A stretch of DNA of 64,000 nt from Ottelia alismoides (GCA_037367405.1 JAZKJV010010626.1:62001-126000), one strand, 5' to 3'; shown: positions 1 through 12,263, counted from the stretch's first letter. Numbers and translations are program-made. Notes: a model not told the origin generated them from the sequence alone.

Positions 1-255
1 ATCTTTGGCCATCTCTATTGTCAATGTACCTGTAAACAAGACGCGTGCATACACATCATTGACCTCCCATGAGGCATTTGTTTCAGTCTTGTCGGTCATC
101 TCTTATTCAGTAAAAATAAGTTTCTTACTAGTAGACAACATGTCTCATGAATCACATGGTTCATAGTTCGTAGTTCGTTTCATCCATTTTGATTATTGAT
201 GCCGGACCTCCAAAGGAGTCAGTGGGGGAAGTATCAACTTTGTTTTCTGATATGA
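1..255 (-). pseudogene. Copia F gag N-terminus (degenerate)
   Basis: Read on the minus strand, this encodes a broken version of the gag start seen in D: ENKVD..., then FGGPASIIKMDETNYEL, the conserved beginning of the plant copia gag (DUF4219/UBN2 type) that packages element RNA. The expected start codon is ATA instead of ATG, and stops fall soon after the NYEL motif. A second readable block near 1-100 gives SWEVNDVYAR, which aligns with SWEADDAYAK of D. The rest lies outside the window. It is a dead copy. Confidence 0.7.
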
Positions 256-735
256 TGCCGAATCCAAATATTGGGACTTATAAATCAAGGAAAACTTGTC
301 TACAAGAACATAATGGGAATTGATTGCAGGTGTAGACTCAAACTGCAATCATTCCCATCAATATGGGGGGTGTCCTAGGGCAAGAGGGGTGATTTATCAA
401 TCCGAAATCACCATGGAATCCTCAAAATCAGACTGTACATGGTGATCACTCACTAGTAGTGTGTCATAGAACACTCGGTGATGCAACTGTGGAATCCTAG
501 TCGATATAGGGGCGTCACCACACGATATAGAGGCCAGCGAGGAGAGGCAGGGAGATAGAGTGGTCGCGAGCAGCAGGGGATTTGCGCAGAGGTGGCCATG
601 AGAGGTGGCGGTAGAGCAGAAGGTGGGCGACGTTGGCCCTGGGTGGCAGCGACGTAGACGGCATGTACATGTGGGATATGGGTAGGGTTAGGTTGGGTAT
701 AAGGACTCCGGTCTAAGACCATCGTTTTGATACCA

Positions 736-879
736 TGTTGGTGAAAAAATAATCTATCTGATTCATGAGATCTTAGGGCTCTCTTATATAAGGGAGAGTC
801 CCAATCGGTAAATTACACATTGTGGACAACATAGATAGAGAATAAAATAAACAATATAAAATATAGACATATTTCTACA
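736..879 (-). repeat. Copia F 5' LTR (144 bp)
   Basis: On the minus strand it runs TGTAGAAATATG ... CAACA, with a TATATAAG-like box (plus strand 783-792) in the same place as in the LTRs of D, A, I and J. The primer-binding site abuts it at 727-735. Very short LTRs of 136-148 bp are shared by all these elements. Confidence 0.75.
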
Positions 880-1194
880 TCCAGCAGATCCCAGGTCTCC
901 AACGCACAACAATCCAGCCCTATTGCCTCTTTCCAGTCTGATTGACTCCCTCCAGTCCAACATTCTCCTACACATTTCTCTGTTACAGAACTAATTACAA
1001 AAGGTAGTCCCAGCTTACGAAAGCCTTTAAGGTTCAAGAATTTAAAAATAATATACACGGTTATTCATGTGTTCCTTTTGTTGATTACTGTGCTACCTGT
1101 GTGTGGTTCCAATAATTGAAAAATATATCTGAAGTAGTAGACTTGTCTCCTCATGATGGGAAAATGAAGCACCTCTTCTTTGTCATTATCACCA
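880..1194. other. Unassigned spacer between copia F and copia H
   Basis: About 315 bp with no recognisable gene, LTR or repeat. It is probably the sequence into which H inserted, since H's 3' LTR ends at 1195. The minus-strand frame at 813-1058 overlaps the F LTR and shows no family motif. Confidence 0.4.
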
Positions 1195-1355
1195 TGTAGA
1201 AAAGTGACGAGAGAATGCAATAAGTTGTTTATTCAAGGGGTCTAGGGGTCCTTATATAGTACTAAACCCTAGAGATCTCAAAAAGATAAAATACATAAAT
1301 ACCCCCGTGGGGTTACAATGGAATATAAGAACGTACTCTACTGTAATCTTTAACA
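1195..1355 (-). repeat. Copia H 3' LTR (161 bp)
   Basis: Minus strand TGTTAAAGATTACAG ... CTTTTCTACA. It directly follows the polypurine tract GACGGGGAG and the gag-pol terminal wording common to these elements (GGGCATGATCGATGG then CTCCAACTTG). The other LTR is not in the window, so no age can be estimated. Confidence 0.75.
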
Positions 1356-1399
1356 CTCCCCGTCAAGTTGGAGCATATCCATCGATCATGCCCAACTTG

Positions 1400-3920
1400 G
1401 AGGTTATCCAGGAAAGGCGCTTCTTTGATAAGGCCTTTGTAAATATGTCTGCAAGCTGAAGATCTGCCTAATTGTGTGGTGTAGCAATCTTTCCTCCTCG
1501 TATAACATCCTGAACAAAGTGACAGTCAATCTCAATATGTTTGGTTCTCTCATGGAACACAGGATCTTTAGAAATGTAAGTAGCAGATTTGTTATCGCAG
1601 TATAGAGGAACATGAGTGGTGATAGCAACACTGAGTTCTTGCAGAAAAGTCGGTAGCCAAGTAATTTCACATATATCCTTAGGCCATTGCCATGTATTCT
1701 ACCTTTGCATTGGATCGAGAGACCACCGTCTGCTTCTTGCTCCTCCAACTAACAAGGTTTCCTCCTACCATCATAGCATAGCCCGTAGTAGAGCGACAAT
1801 CCTCAGGTGAGCTTGCATAATCCGCATCGACATATGCAATAACATTAGTGTATCTATTTATCCCATAGAAGGGGCCACGTCCAGGTGTGAAGGATCTGAA
1901 GAATGTCCTGCCAATGGATGTATAAGGTTTCTCGATATATTGGCTAGCTCTGCTCACAACATAGAATATATTTGACCTAGTAACAGTAATATACAGAAGT
2001 ATGCCAACCAGGCTTCTATACCGTGTAGTGTCTTCAAAGACAGGATCAATAGAAGTAGAGTGTTTCTTTGGTTCTGCAGGAATGCCGGAGGGTTTGCAGC
2101 CAAGTAGCCCTGCCTCAGTCAATATATCTAAGCAGTACTTTATCTGTAACACATGGAGTCCCTTCTTGGTGCGTAAAACTTCTATTCAGAAAATAGTGAA
2201 GTTGCCCCAGGTCCTTGGTGATAAAGATCTTTTGCAGAAAAGCCTTGGTCTCTAGCACTCCTTTATCATCATCACTTGTAACAACCATATCATCCACATA
2301 TACAACAAGTATAACTATACCAATTGACCGTTTTCTTACAAAAACAGAGTAGCCAGATGTAGTTCTATGGAAATACAGAGTGCTGATCTTTGTAGTCTAT
2401 TATAGATTGCTTTGCTTCATACCATAGATTGCTTTGCGAAGTCGGCACACATATTCCCCCTCGACTTCGTAACCTGGAGGTTGCAACATGTAAACTTCCT
2501 CCTCGAGATTGCCATATAGAAAAGAAATCTTGACATCTAAATGAAAAATATGCTAGCCCTTGTTCACATCTACAGAGAGGATAATCCGTATGGATCCCAT
2601 CCTTGTAACAGGAGAAAAGGTCTCAAAGTAGTCAACTCCATATGTTTGTGTAAAGACTTTCGCCACAAGTCTTGCTTTCAACCTGTCAATAGAGCCATTT
2701 GGAGACTGCTTTGTAGTGAAGATCCATCTGCAAGCAACATGTTTATTTCCTTGAGGACAAGGTACAAGATCCCATGTTCCTCTAGAATTGAGAGCGTCCA
2801 TTTCTTCATTCATTGCTTTTCTCCATCTAGAATCATGTCGTGTACTATGATGGTCTCTTGGAACAAACATTGCATAAGAGCATCTGCATATCTTTTGTCA
2901 GAACATGATAAGATATTAGTGAATGTGAAATGAGACATAGGATGAAGTGTACATTGCCTCTTAGTTCTGGCAGAGAGATGGGAAGCTCCCGAGGATCATC
3001 CATGGCAATATTGGTGGGAGCACTTGAGAATGGCGTAATTTCCTGCAACAAAGGAACATGTAGAGGATTAGGAACAAGAGTAGAAATATGTCTTCTTTTA
3101 TACACAATAGGTGGAGGAGGAAGATCTAATGGTATGTCTGACACAACCTGAGTAAAGAAGCTAGTTTGTTCGAAAAAGGTGACATCGACAAATATGTAAT
3201 AGCGATGGCTAGAAGGATCATAGTATATGTACCCTTTCTGAGTTTGAGAATAACCTAGAAAAACACATTTAATCGAACGTGGAGATAATTTGTCGGCAGT
3301 TTGAAAATTATGAACAAATGCTCTGCATCCAAAAATCTGCAGAGGCAGAGGAAAGGGTGACTCATTTGGGTATAGTAAGGCAAAGGGAGTGGATCCATTT
3401 AGGGATGCACAATGGACCATGTTTATAAGGTGTATGACAATGAGTATAGCATCTCCGCAGTAGGTTTTGGGAACCTTCATTTGGGTGAGTAGAGAGCGGG
3501 CAATATCAAGAGATGTCTTAGTTTTCTTTCGGCTTCCCCATTCTGTTGGGTGGTATACGGGCAAGAGGTTTGGTGGATGATGCCCTGGGAGGCAAAAAAG
3601 GATGTCAAATCATTTTGTGTAAATTCCAAGGCATTATCAAAACGAAAAATTTGAATAGTAGTGGGGAAGATATTTTGGACACAGTGAAATAAATTCTTGA
3701 CAATGTTATTAATTTCTGAATGCTCTTTTAACAAGAAAACCCAAGATGATCGACTGTAGTCATCCACAAAGACAACAAAATATCTATGACCACTCAGAGT
3801 TCGGATCGGACAAGGTTCCCAAATATCACAATGGACAAGAGAAAAAGGGACACTACGATGAGGCTCGATCTGTGTAGGAAAGGATGCTCTATGATGTTTC
3901 CCGAACTGAAACACCTTACA
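1400..3920 (-). pseudogene. Copia H integrase, reverse transcriptase and RNase H (broken)
   Basis: From right to left: end of the GAG-pre-integrase zinc region (QFGKHHRASFP), integrase core at 3480-3890 (FVVFVDDYSRSSWVF, FRFDNALEF, then the TTQQNGEAER motif), reverse transcriptase start at 2553-2870 ([37 protein letters not shown]), its catalytic YMDDMVV-like block near 2290, and RNase H at 1679-2152 (VDADYASSPEDCRSTTGY, SWRSKKQTVVSRSNA). This order is diagnostic of Ty1/copia. Several frameshifts and stops separate the blocks, for example between 2297 and 2553. Non-functional. Confidence 0.85.
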
Positions 3921-4559
3921 TAGTAGGGTCCATAGGAGTGGTAGCATGTCGACATCCCATCTCAACTAATATATCTATCACATACTTCCGTTGGGTCATC
4001 ACAAGACCCTGCTTATTTCTGGCAAATTCTAACCCCAAGAAATACTGTAGGGTACGAAGATCCTTGGTAACAAACTGTTGGCCCAGAAATTCCTTTGTCC
4101 TTTTTATTCTCTGCACATCACCATTTGTAACTAGTATGTTGTCCACATATACCATAATAGCCACCGTACCTCTGGGTGTTCTCTGTACAAACAGTGAATG
4201 ATCCACATTGACATCTGAAATCCCTGCTTCTCAATTATATCCGAGAGCTTCTGAAGCCATGTCCTTGGACTCTATTTAAAGCCAAATATTGCCTTATGAA
4301 GTTTGCAGACCTGTAGGTACTCCCCCTTAGCAGTAAACTCAGGAGGCTGTTGCATGCAGACTTCTTGTAGATCGCCATACAGAAATGCATTTTTAACATC
4401 AAGTTGAAAGAGAGGCCAATCATGTACCACAACAGAAAGAAGAATACGTAGAGTGGAATGACGAGCAACCGATGAGAATGTGCCCAGATAATCCATTCCA
4501 TATGTCTGAGTAAATCCACAAGAATCTGGTCTGGATTTATACCTATCCAGACTCCCATC
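3921..4559 (-). pseudogene. Copia D reverse transcriptase, C-terminal piece
   Basis: Minus-strand translation gives [38 protein letters not shown] and the catalytic segment MVYVDNILVT near 4130-4170, where the second catalytic Asp of YVDD is Asn. Then LQYFLGLEFARN and TTPMDPTM follow. At least one frameshift lies near 4270. The YVDN change and the frameshift mean it cannot be active. It continues the N-terminal piece that ends at 16181. Confidence 0.85.
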
Positions 4560-4564
4560 TGCAT

Positions 4565-4712
4565 TGTTGAGATATTTATATTTCTTTATCTTAATTTTGT
4601 AATTTTCTATTTCTTCCGTCTCTTTATGTAATTTTCCATTAGAACTTTTCTCTTGTATAAGAGAGCTCTAGGATTACGATGAATGTACCTTTTCATTTTA
4701 CTCCTTTCCACA
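4565..4712 (+). repeat. Copia A 5' LTR (148 bp) and primer-binding site
   Basis: Starts TGTTGAGATATTTATA and ends CTCCTTTCCACA. A TATA-like GTATAAGAGAG lies in the last third. The primer-binding site TGGTATGAGAG (4713-4723) matches the initiator tRNA-Met complement TGGTATCAGAG with one change. Confidence 0.85.
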
Positions 4713-5204
4713 TGGTATGAGAGAGATGGTCCTAGACCAGAGCCTGTGTCGTCTTTGAATCTCCCACCCCACCTAAAACCCTAGCGCGCTGCGCGTCCCA
4801 TGCTGTTGTCACCGCCGACGTCCGCACAACAGCGGCACAACCCCAGCCGCTGTCACCGTCGCCTGTGCAACAGTGGCAACAGCCACGGCCGTCGCTACTG
4901 GGAAGAAGTGGCAGTAGCTAGTCGCCGCTAGACATCAAGGGGATGCATCAACCAAGCTTGCCGCCTCTAGCAGCCGTGTTCTGAAGACCTAGGGCTGCCA
5001 CACTCCCTTTTGCGGGTCACTACTAGGTCTGATTTGGTTCCTTGGGCGTGTTTTGATCCTCGAAACCATCCTAGTTACCTAAAGAAGCCTCTAGTGGATG
5101 GAAGAGGTTGTGGTATGAGTCTACACCTATAACCGTCTTCTTGTATGTCTGTGTAGACATAGTTATTCCTGTTTGCAACCCCAATCTTGGAAATTTTTGT
5201 CGTC

Positions 5205-6123
5205 ATGTCAGACAACAAAGCAGATGTTCCTTCCCTGGGTGCCTTCAAAGGTCCATCACCCATTGTCAAGATGGATGGAACAAACTATGAATTATGGGTC
5301 ATGCAGTTCATGAGCCTAATGCAATGTAATGGCAAGAAGTACATCCTCACAGAGGAGGAACCTATTGACAAGACTAGGGTTAACGCCTCATGGGAGGCAG
5401 ACGACGCATATGCGCGTGTGTGGCTATTTGGGACTATGTCAATGAAGATAGTCAATGATATACTGAGTCTGCCCACGGCAAAGGCTATGTGGGACATTCT
5501 CGTCGCTACGTACTCTCCGACGAAGAATGAGTCGAAGATTCTGTAACTTCAGCACGACATCTTCACGTCGAAGCAGAATGGTCGTCCTCTCCATACCCTT
5601 TACACTTCTTTAAGGGGTATGTTTGAGAAGCTACATGGTTACATTCCCTTGACTGCACACCAGAGCATCTCAAGGCATATAGGGATTCAGTGATGACTGA
5701 AGTTTTTCTAGCAGCTCTTGACTCTGAGTATGACGCTGCTAGAGCACAGATTCTTACTGATTCCACCATACCTCCGATGGAGGAGGCATATCACAGGTTA
5801 AGCATGCTCTCTATATCTTCAGATGGTACTTAGCTGTCTCAGACCTCTTCAGCCATGGTGACATCTCGTGGTTGAAGGAGCCCTATGCAGTATCATGGTC
5901 GAGGTACTCGTGGCAAGGGAGGGGGTAGTCAACCCCGTCAGCCTTGCACTTACTGTCATAGGCCATATCACTATGAGGAAACAAGTTATTCTAAGCATGG
6001 GTTTCCCTCTTCAGCACATGTGGTAGAACAAATCCAACAGGTTTGCAGTCCTTCACTTGCATTTGATCGGAGATTTGATGAACTCGTAGCACGGCTCAGG
6101 GAGATTATGCTTACTCCTGGGTA
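5205..6123 (+). pseudogene. Copia A gag (broken)
   Basis: The start MSDNKADVPSLGAFKG at 5205 agrees with MSENKVN of D, so I prefer it to an upstream non-ATG start. The UBN2-type core follows (MDGTNYELWVMQF; AMWDILVATYSP). An in-frame TAA at 5544 and a frameshift near 5690 break it. The zinc knuckle near 5945 reads CTYCHRPYHYEETS, where the last Cys of CX2CX4HX4C has become Ser. The leader 4724-5204 contains short (CCG)-rich stretches and no gene. Confidence 0.8.
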
Positions 6124-6169
6124 AACTAGCTCTCATTCAGGATCATCAGAGGTAGCTGCCTCAGCATCA

Positions 6170-7376
6170 TCGTCCACATCTGGTATAACATATGCTCTTA
6201 TTGGATGTTACAGGGCATATTTGTCGGAATAGATTATGGATTCAGGAGCATCCCATCATCTCTGCGGTGACAGAGGTCAGTTTAGTAGTTATTGTCCAAC
6301 TCAATCAGGGAAATCATTTGTGAAAGCAGATGAGACACACTCTCCTATTACTGATCAGGGAGAGGTGTAATTAACTCCTGCAATGCAGCTTCAAAATGTT
6401 CTCTATGCTTCTGAATTTTTTATGAATTTACTATCCATTAGTGAAATCACCAAGGATTTACATTGTCATGTCATATTTGACCATTCTGCTCTTGTGTTTC
6501 AGGACATTCTTATGTGCCATATTTCACCAAGGATGCCTCTATAGATTGGTACAATTTCCTTATGTTGGTGCCTCTTCTCTTCGCACTGGATCTGTTTCTT
6601 CCTATGTGTGACATCTTCGTTTTGGTCATCTTCTTCTGCAAAAGCTGTATCACGTTCTTCCACAGATTTCTTCTCGCTCTACTTTTTAGTGCGACGCCTG
6701 CCAGCTTGGGAAGCATCATCGGTCCACATTCCAGAGTCGTTAGGGTCGAAGTAGTCATATTCTTTTTGAGTTAATTCATTTTGACATTTGGGGTCCTAGT
6801 TGTGTCCCAGATCATCAGGGGCACATGTTTTATCTTGTTGCTGCCGATGAGTTTTCTAGATTGTTGTGGGTATTTCTTCTTAAGAACAAGTCTGATGCTG
6901 GTCCTGTTATTCAATCCTTTATTAATGAAATAAAAAATGTGTTTTCTGCAAATGTCAAGTTTATACGCTCAGATAATGCGCTTGAATTTTGCGGTACTCA
7001 GCTTTCTCAATTTCTTAGATCCTATGGTATTGTGCATTAGACATCTTGTGTGTACACTTCTCAACAGAACGGGGTGACTAAATGAAAACACCGTTATCTT
7101 TTGGATGTTACTAGAACTCTTTTGATCCAGAGCTGTGCTCCTCATTCGTACTAGGGGACGTGGTTCTAACTGCTTGTTACCTGGTGAATCGTATGCCCTC
7201 ATCGGTTTTGGAGGAGAAGATCCTGTTCTCGACTGCGTTTCCTGAAATGGATCTTTTCTCTCTTACGCTTCATGTTTTCAGATCTGTTACTTTTGTTCAT
7301 CGGATGTCTCTAGGTTTTGACAAGTTCTCTCCTGGAGCTGTCAAGTTTGTGCTTGTTGGGTATTCCAAGGCCTAAA
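6170..7376 (+). pseudogene. Copia A protease, pre-integrase and integrase (broken)
   Basis: The protease active site is readable as IMDSGASHHLCGDRGQ near 6235-6280, although a TAG precedes it. The GAG-pre-integrase region (6480-6780) needs several frame changes to be read. Integrase core pieces are clear at 6825-7040 (VAADEFSRLLWVFLLKNKSD; FIRSDNALEFCG) and at 7160-7375 (VVLTACYLVNRMPSSVLEEK; DKFSPGAVKFVLVGYS). Stops lie between them (for example at 7038 and 7081). Non-functional. Confidence 0.8.
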
Positions 7377-7439
7377 AGGGATATCGTTGTTTTGACCTTG
7401 TTTGATGAATGTACTATGTTAGTGCATATGTCACCGTCT

Positions 7440-8830
7440 TTGTGTCCATTATGTATTTCTCTCCTACAGGTGACAAGCTCATTCCTTCAGAGAATGGAGA
7501 AGAGGTCGATATGCCTTTACCTCCGGTTTCGCCTACACCGCCGCCGCCACCACCACCCTCTCCTCCACCGTCACCCCCCCACCTCCTCCATCGCCTGTCA
7601 TGCCTACATTCTTTCCACAAGTTTACCAGCGTCGACCTCGTGCTCATGTGCCTCCTCCATTGTCTAGCGCACCCAGGGTATGTTCTGAGCATTTTGAGTT
7701 CTACTAATGGCACTGGTGATTTGCTTGTGCAGCTTGACGTGCAGGAAGTCTTAGATGATACACCTTCTTAGGATGATGCGGACATGGATGTGCCTATTGC
7801 TCTAGGGAAGAAGAGGCGTGCATGCACTATGCGTCCTCTTGCTTCCCATGTTTCCCTGGCACGGCTCTCCCAGGATTTTCAGAGGTTTGTTGTGGGATTG
7901 TCTGCCGTGGAGATACCACGGTCCTATCAGGAAGTATTGCAGAGTAGTCAGTGGCTTCTGGTGATGGAGGAGGAGATGGAAACGTTACAGTCTCTTGGTA
8001 CATGGAGCATCGTACATGCTCTTCCAGGTGCATCCGTTATTGGCAGCAAATGCATGTTTACAGTGGAACACTGTACGGATGGTACTGTAGACAGATATAA
8101 GGCCAGATTGGTTGCTTGTGGGTTCACTCAAACCTATGGGGTGGATTATCATGACACCTTCTCACTAGTTGCGCGTCATTCTACGTTGCAGATTCTTATT
8201 GCTGTTTTTGTGGTACAGGACTGACCATTTTTCCAATTAGATGTCAGGATTGCGTTCTAGTGTGAGGACCTACAGGAGGAAGTTTACATGCAACAACCAC
8301 CAAGTTTTGCTGCTGAGGGGGAGTCCAATATGGTGTGTAAACTCCTTAAGGCCATATATGGCCTTAAGCAGAGTTTGAGGGCTTGGTTTTAGAAGCTCTC
8401 AAAATTGATTGAACAACAGGGGTTTGTCAGGTTTACTGCAGATCATTCTTTTTTTGTTAGGAGAACCCATAGAGGTACTGTTACTATTTTGGTCTATGTT
8501 GATGACATTATTGTTACAGGCAACGATGACAAAGGCATTCAAGCAACTAAGGATTTTCTTGTACAACAATTTGTGACCAAGGACCTTGGCAAGCTACGTT
8601 ACTTTCTTGGCCTAGAATTTGCAAGAAATCAACATGGTATGGTTATGACACAAATGAAATATGTCATTGATCTTCTATCTGAGATGGGCATGACATGATG
8701 TAGACCTGTTACTACTCCAATGGATCTCAATGCTAGACTTTCTGATGATGACTCTGAGGAGGTGGATAAGAGACGGTACAGAGAACTGGTAGGGAAGCTG
8801 TTGTATGTTACTATTACCAGGCATGATATA
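7440..8830 (+). pseudogene. Copia A integrase tail and reverse transcriptase (broken)
   Basis: A proline-rich linker (7500-7600; a CCG/CCA/CCT run) follows the integrase tail motif VSIMYFSPTGDKL. Reverse transcriptase starts near 7900 (VVMEEEMETLQSLGTWSIVH), continues through [14 protein letters not shown] and, after a TGA at 8222, through [10 protein letters not shown]. It reaches the intact catalytic box LVYVDDIIVTGND at 8490-8530 and then KLRYFLGLEFARNQ. A TGA at 8697 and other stops break it. Element B enters at 8831, just after LLYVTITRHD. Confidence 0.85.
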
Positions 8831-9146
8831 TGTTGGAGTATTTGGTTGTGCGCCTATTGAGTTGTAGCAGGGTAAATGGATCCTGGAGAAGATCCATTTA
8901 CCCCATCCATGCGTTTAGTCCTACATCGTCTAGTGGTGAGACTTGGAGGCTCTGGAGAGGCTATATAAGGAGCCCCAGACCTCCTGTACTCATTGAGAAA
9001 AAGCAATGAAGCATATGCCCCTTTGAGGGCTTCTCCCGTGGTTTCATCCCGCTTCTCACGGAGTAGGGTTCCACGTAAAAATCCCGTGTTCTTTATGTTT
9101 CTTTATCTTTATCCATGTTTACGCTTCCGCTTCCGATTTTCTAACA
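8831..9146 (+). repeat. Element B 5' LTR (316 bp) and primer site
   Basis: Starts TGTTGGAGTATTTGG, ends CGATTTTCTAACA. A TATATAAGGAGCC promoter-like box lies at 8964-8976. The primer site TGGTATCAGAGCGG (9147-9160) is a perfect initiator tRNA-Met complement at its first 12 bases. The same family recurs as an LTR at 59184-59491. Confidence 0.9.
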
Positions 9147-11192
9147 TGGTATCAGAGCGGATCGATTCTCGGAGTTTTTTTTATAGTTTCTTTATGTTCG
9201 AGATTCGATTGTTGTTCCTAAAGAGTATTTTATTGAAGATTATTATTGGTCAAAAGTTCTTGTTCTAGGGTTTTCTAAAACCCTAGATTTGTTCGTAAAG
9301 ATCTGCTCTCCAGACCTTACACCATCTTCAAGACGTAGGCGACGACACTTTGATCCAGATCCAGTGGGGAAGCCATCTGCGGCACAGTCCAGGCCTCCTC
9401 TCCAGGCGATCGTGCATCTTCAGGCACAACCCAGGCGGCCGTGAAGCCCCAAGTACCGCTCCTTGCGCCGATCTTGTTCAGCCAGCGAGCTCCATGCGCG
9501 CAACCCCACGCGCACAGACGCACACAACAGGAGCATAGGTTCTTCCAGTCGCACATGGGGCCCTTGTCGAAGCAGTGGCGGCGTCGCAACCCCTTGGCGC
9601 TCCAGACATCCCTCATCACCAGGCGGTAGAGCGACACATTAACCCCCTTTTTGGCGCATCGCTCATCGCAGGCGCAGGTGCACCGCCAGGCACAGGCGCA
9701 CGACACCCTCCCATCGTGCGCAGATGCCCTTGCGCACTCTCCAGCCGAGCAGGCGGCAGCCCTTCATGTTGCGCCCCGACCTCGCGAGATCTCCGAGCAG
9801 CGCGATTTGCGCAAGAGCCAGGCGATTCCCCCCCCCCCCCCCCACACCCAGGCGGCGCAGACCTCGATGGCGGCGCGATCCCCCTTCTCGCGCGTGATCC
9901 CCTTGTCGCCCAGCCCCAGCGCGCATCAGAACAGATTTTCAGAAACCCTTGGGCGGCTGCGCGAATGAAATGAGACCCCATCAGGGGCGTTCTTTTTTTT
10001 GTATAGGGTTAGGCCCCACGTTGGCCACAGATTTAAAAAAATGAGGGGAAGAAAAAAAAAGGCCTAGTCGGCCCGTGCCTGTTTGAAAAAAAGGGGGTTG
10101 AAAGTTAGGCCTCAAGTGGGCTATCGTCAGTTTTAAAAAAAAATTGGGCCTGATTGAAAAAAAAGAAAGGGCCGAAGTTTGTGTTTGAAAAAAAATGGAA
10201 AAAAAGGGCGCGTACAACTCAAAAGCCGTACGCATTTTTGAAAACAAAAAAAAGAGGGTGAAATGAAATAACGACTATAAAAAAATGGTTGAAATAGCCG
10301 AGAAAAAAAAGACGGTTTAAAAAAAATGAAAAGCCGCAAGAATCTCTTTGGATATGTTTTCTCCCCATTATTGTTGTCTTCTCCCAACTTGGTCGACGTC
10401 CATGTTTTCCGACAAGTATGGGAGAAAGGGGGAGTATATGTAGAGTCACAGGTGTTCTTCCATCCATATTCAGATGTTCCAGATTCACATGTAGATTTCC
10501 AGACCATTCAGATTCCAGACTCTACAGTTGTTCAGACTCGACGTCAGAAGGTTCCGAGTCTCCAGTTTCAGACATGCATATGTTTGCGATCATTTTCAGA
10601 TGAGCATATGTTGCCATCATTGTCAGAGGTCCCCATCATTTTTCTTGTTGTCAGGCCAGAGTTTTCATGTGAGCCATAGGGACTCCAGAGTAGAGTACCA
10701 TTCCCTATGCCATGTTCGCAAGGGTTTTTATGTGGTATCATAGGGACACCAGAGTAGTGTACCATTCTCTGAGCCAGATGGGAGAGACCCAGTTCTCCGA
10801 AGAGGAGACTATTTTCAGACTCCATTCTCCAGCGACCGTGGACTCCGACGAGGTTTGCACAGCCACGACCTTATTCAGTTTGACCCTTTTAAGAGATGTA
10901 GCAGTTGTCCATATTATTGTGGCGGGCCAGAGTACTCCGATGAGGAGACTCATTTCCAGTTGCAATGACTCTGACAGGCACAGTTCAGAGCACATGCTCT
11001 CCGACGAGGAGATTCAGTTGACTCACACTCCAGCCCGTTCGTCCTCCTCACCTGCACGGCATGAGAAGCAACGTCTGCGACTACAGCAATGTGCGCGTTG
11101 GGTTGATATTGTCCGTAGTGTCCTATAGCGTTGAGTTGAGTTTATTTCTGTTTGTCCAAGCTGAGCATTGCATGCTCCAGCTTGAGGGGGAG
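9147..11192 (+). other. Element B interior, no recognised coding sequence
   Basis: Three textures: a GC-rich block (9300-9970) with a 14-bp C run near 9830; a block of alternating A-runs and G-runs (10000-10330) in which pieces like TTTGAAAAAAA recur every 30-50 bp; and a mixed block (10340-11130) where CAGA-T/C-C and CTCCGA(C/T)GAGGAGA words recur (10795, 10845, 10937, 10999). Overlapping frames on both strands reach 138 codons but match nothing I know. The interior could hold captured host sequence or simple decay. Confidence 0.6.
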
Positions 11193-11328
11193 TGTTGGAG
11201 TATTTGGTAGTGCGCCTATTGAGTTGTAGCAGGGTAAATGGATCCTGGAGAAGATCCATTTTCCCCATCCATGCGTTTAGTCCCACATCGTCTAGTGGTG
11301 GGACTTGGAGGCTCTGGAGAGGCTATAT

Positions 11329-11466
11329 TCTTAGATGGGGTAATTAGCTTCTGTGTTTTCATTAGGCACCCTAATCCTCATTATATAATGGAGGATTAGG
11401 GTTAGGGTTTACAAGAAGGGGACCCTTTTCAAGGTCAAATTCCTACAATGCCCTTTTATCTCTACA
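11329..11466 (-). repeat. Copia C 3' LTR (138 bp)
   Basis: The plus strand reads TCTTAGATGGGG ... TTTATCTCTACA. A perfect palindrome-like pair AACCCTAATCC/GGATTAGGGTT occurs inside, along with a TATATAAT box. The polypurine tract on the minus strand is CTTGAAGGGGAG beside it. Confidence 0.9.
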
Positions 11467-11473
11467 CTCCCCT

Positions 11474-12263
11474 TCAAGCTGGAGCATATAAATCATACAT
11501 GCTCAGCTTGTTACAACATTTCTCGAACTGGACCCTTGCTAATGGCTTTGTGAATATATCTGCAGTCTGCTCTGTAGACGGAACACGTGTGCGTAATTGT
11601 CCTTTTTGTATGAGATCTCTTGTGTAATGACAATCGATTTCCACATGTTTCGTGCGCTCGTGAAACATGGGATTGTTTGCAATGTACACTGCTGCTTGGT
11701 TATCACATCTTAGTTCCATAATATCCTTAGACTTGACATGGAGGTCAGTTAATACGGACTTGACCCACACAAGTTCAGCTGCTGCTTGTGCCATGGCTCT
11801 ATATTCGCTTTCAGCACTGGATCGTGACACCACTGCTTGCTTCTTGCTCTTCCATGTAATTAAGTTTCCTCCCAGATATGTGCAGAATCCTGTGGTGGAT
11901 TTTCTATCTTGCAAGCATCCGCCATAGTCTGCATCAGAGTAGGCTACAAGATTGAGGTTGCCATCTTTACGAAATAGTAGTCCTTTCCCGGGGGACTGCT
12001 TAATGTATCGAAGTATCATCATGCAAGCTTCAAAGTGATTTATAGTGGGAGAGTCCATAAACTGGCTTAGTCTTCCTACTGTCAAAGCAATATCTGGACG
12101 GGTAATAGTGAGATAGAGCAGTTTGCCAACTAGGCGTCTGTATCTGCCAGCATCCTCTGTTGCTCCTTTATCAAAGATTCGCCCTTTAGGATCCATAGGG
12201 ATGTGTGCTGGCTTACAACCAAGCATCCCTGTTTCTGTCAGTAGATCAGTGGCATATTTCCGT
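11474..12263 (-). pseudogene. Copia C reverse transcriptase end and RNase H
   Basis: An uninterrupted frame from the MITE edge to the stop at 11474. It holds the end of reverse transcriptase (MLGCKPAHIPMDPKGRIF; LVGKLLYLTITRPDIALTV) and a complete RNase H domain: SDADYGGCLQDRKSTTGF with the first catalytic Asp, WKSKKQAVVSRSSAESEYRA with the catalytic Glu, LRCDNQAAVYIANNP with the next Asp, and HVEIDCHYTRDLI. RNase H removes the RNA strand during cDNA synthesis. The domain itself looks intact, but the frame is cut off from the rest of pol by the MITE at 12264-12489. Confidence 0.9.

Larger units (their letters stand above)
1..879 (-). mobile_element. Copia element F, 5' end only, cut by window edge
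   Basis: This is the 5' end of a short-LTR Ty1/copia element on the minus strand: LTR at 736-879, then a primer-binding site read on the minus strand as TGGTATCA just left of it, then a leader, then the gag start at the window edge. LTR length, primer site and gag wording match element D (19444-19588 and 18352-19011), so F and D are the same or sister families. The leader (about 256-735) holds no convincing gene; the reading frame at 453-722 lies in it and I take it as chance. Confidence 0.75.

Noticed and set aside
1185..1194. TGGTGATAATG next to the H LTR as a primer-binding site
   Set aside because: It resembles TGGTATCA only in part, and the polypurine tract on the other side shows that this LTR is the 3' one.
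9317..9981. Long frames on both strands in element B's interior
   Set aside because: Four frames open simultaneously in a GC-rich run including a C homopolymer; no family resemblance.
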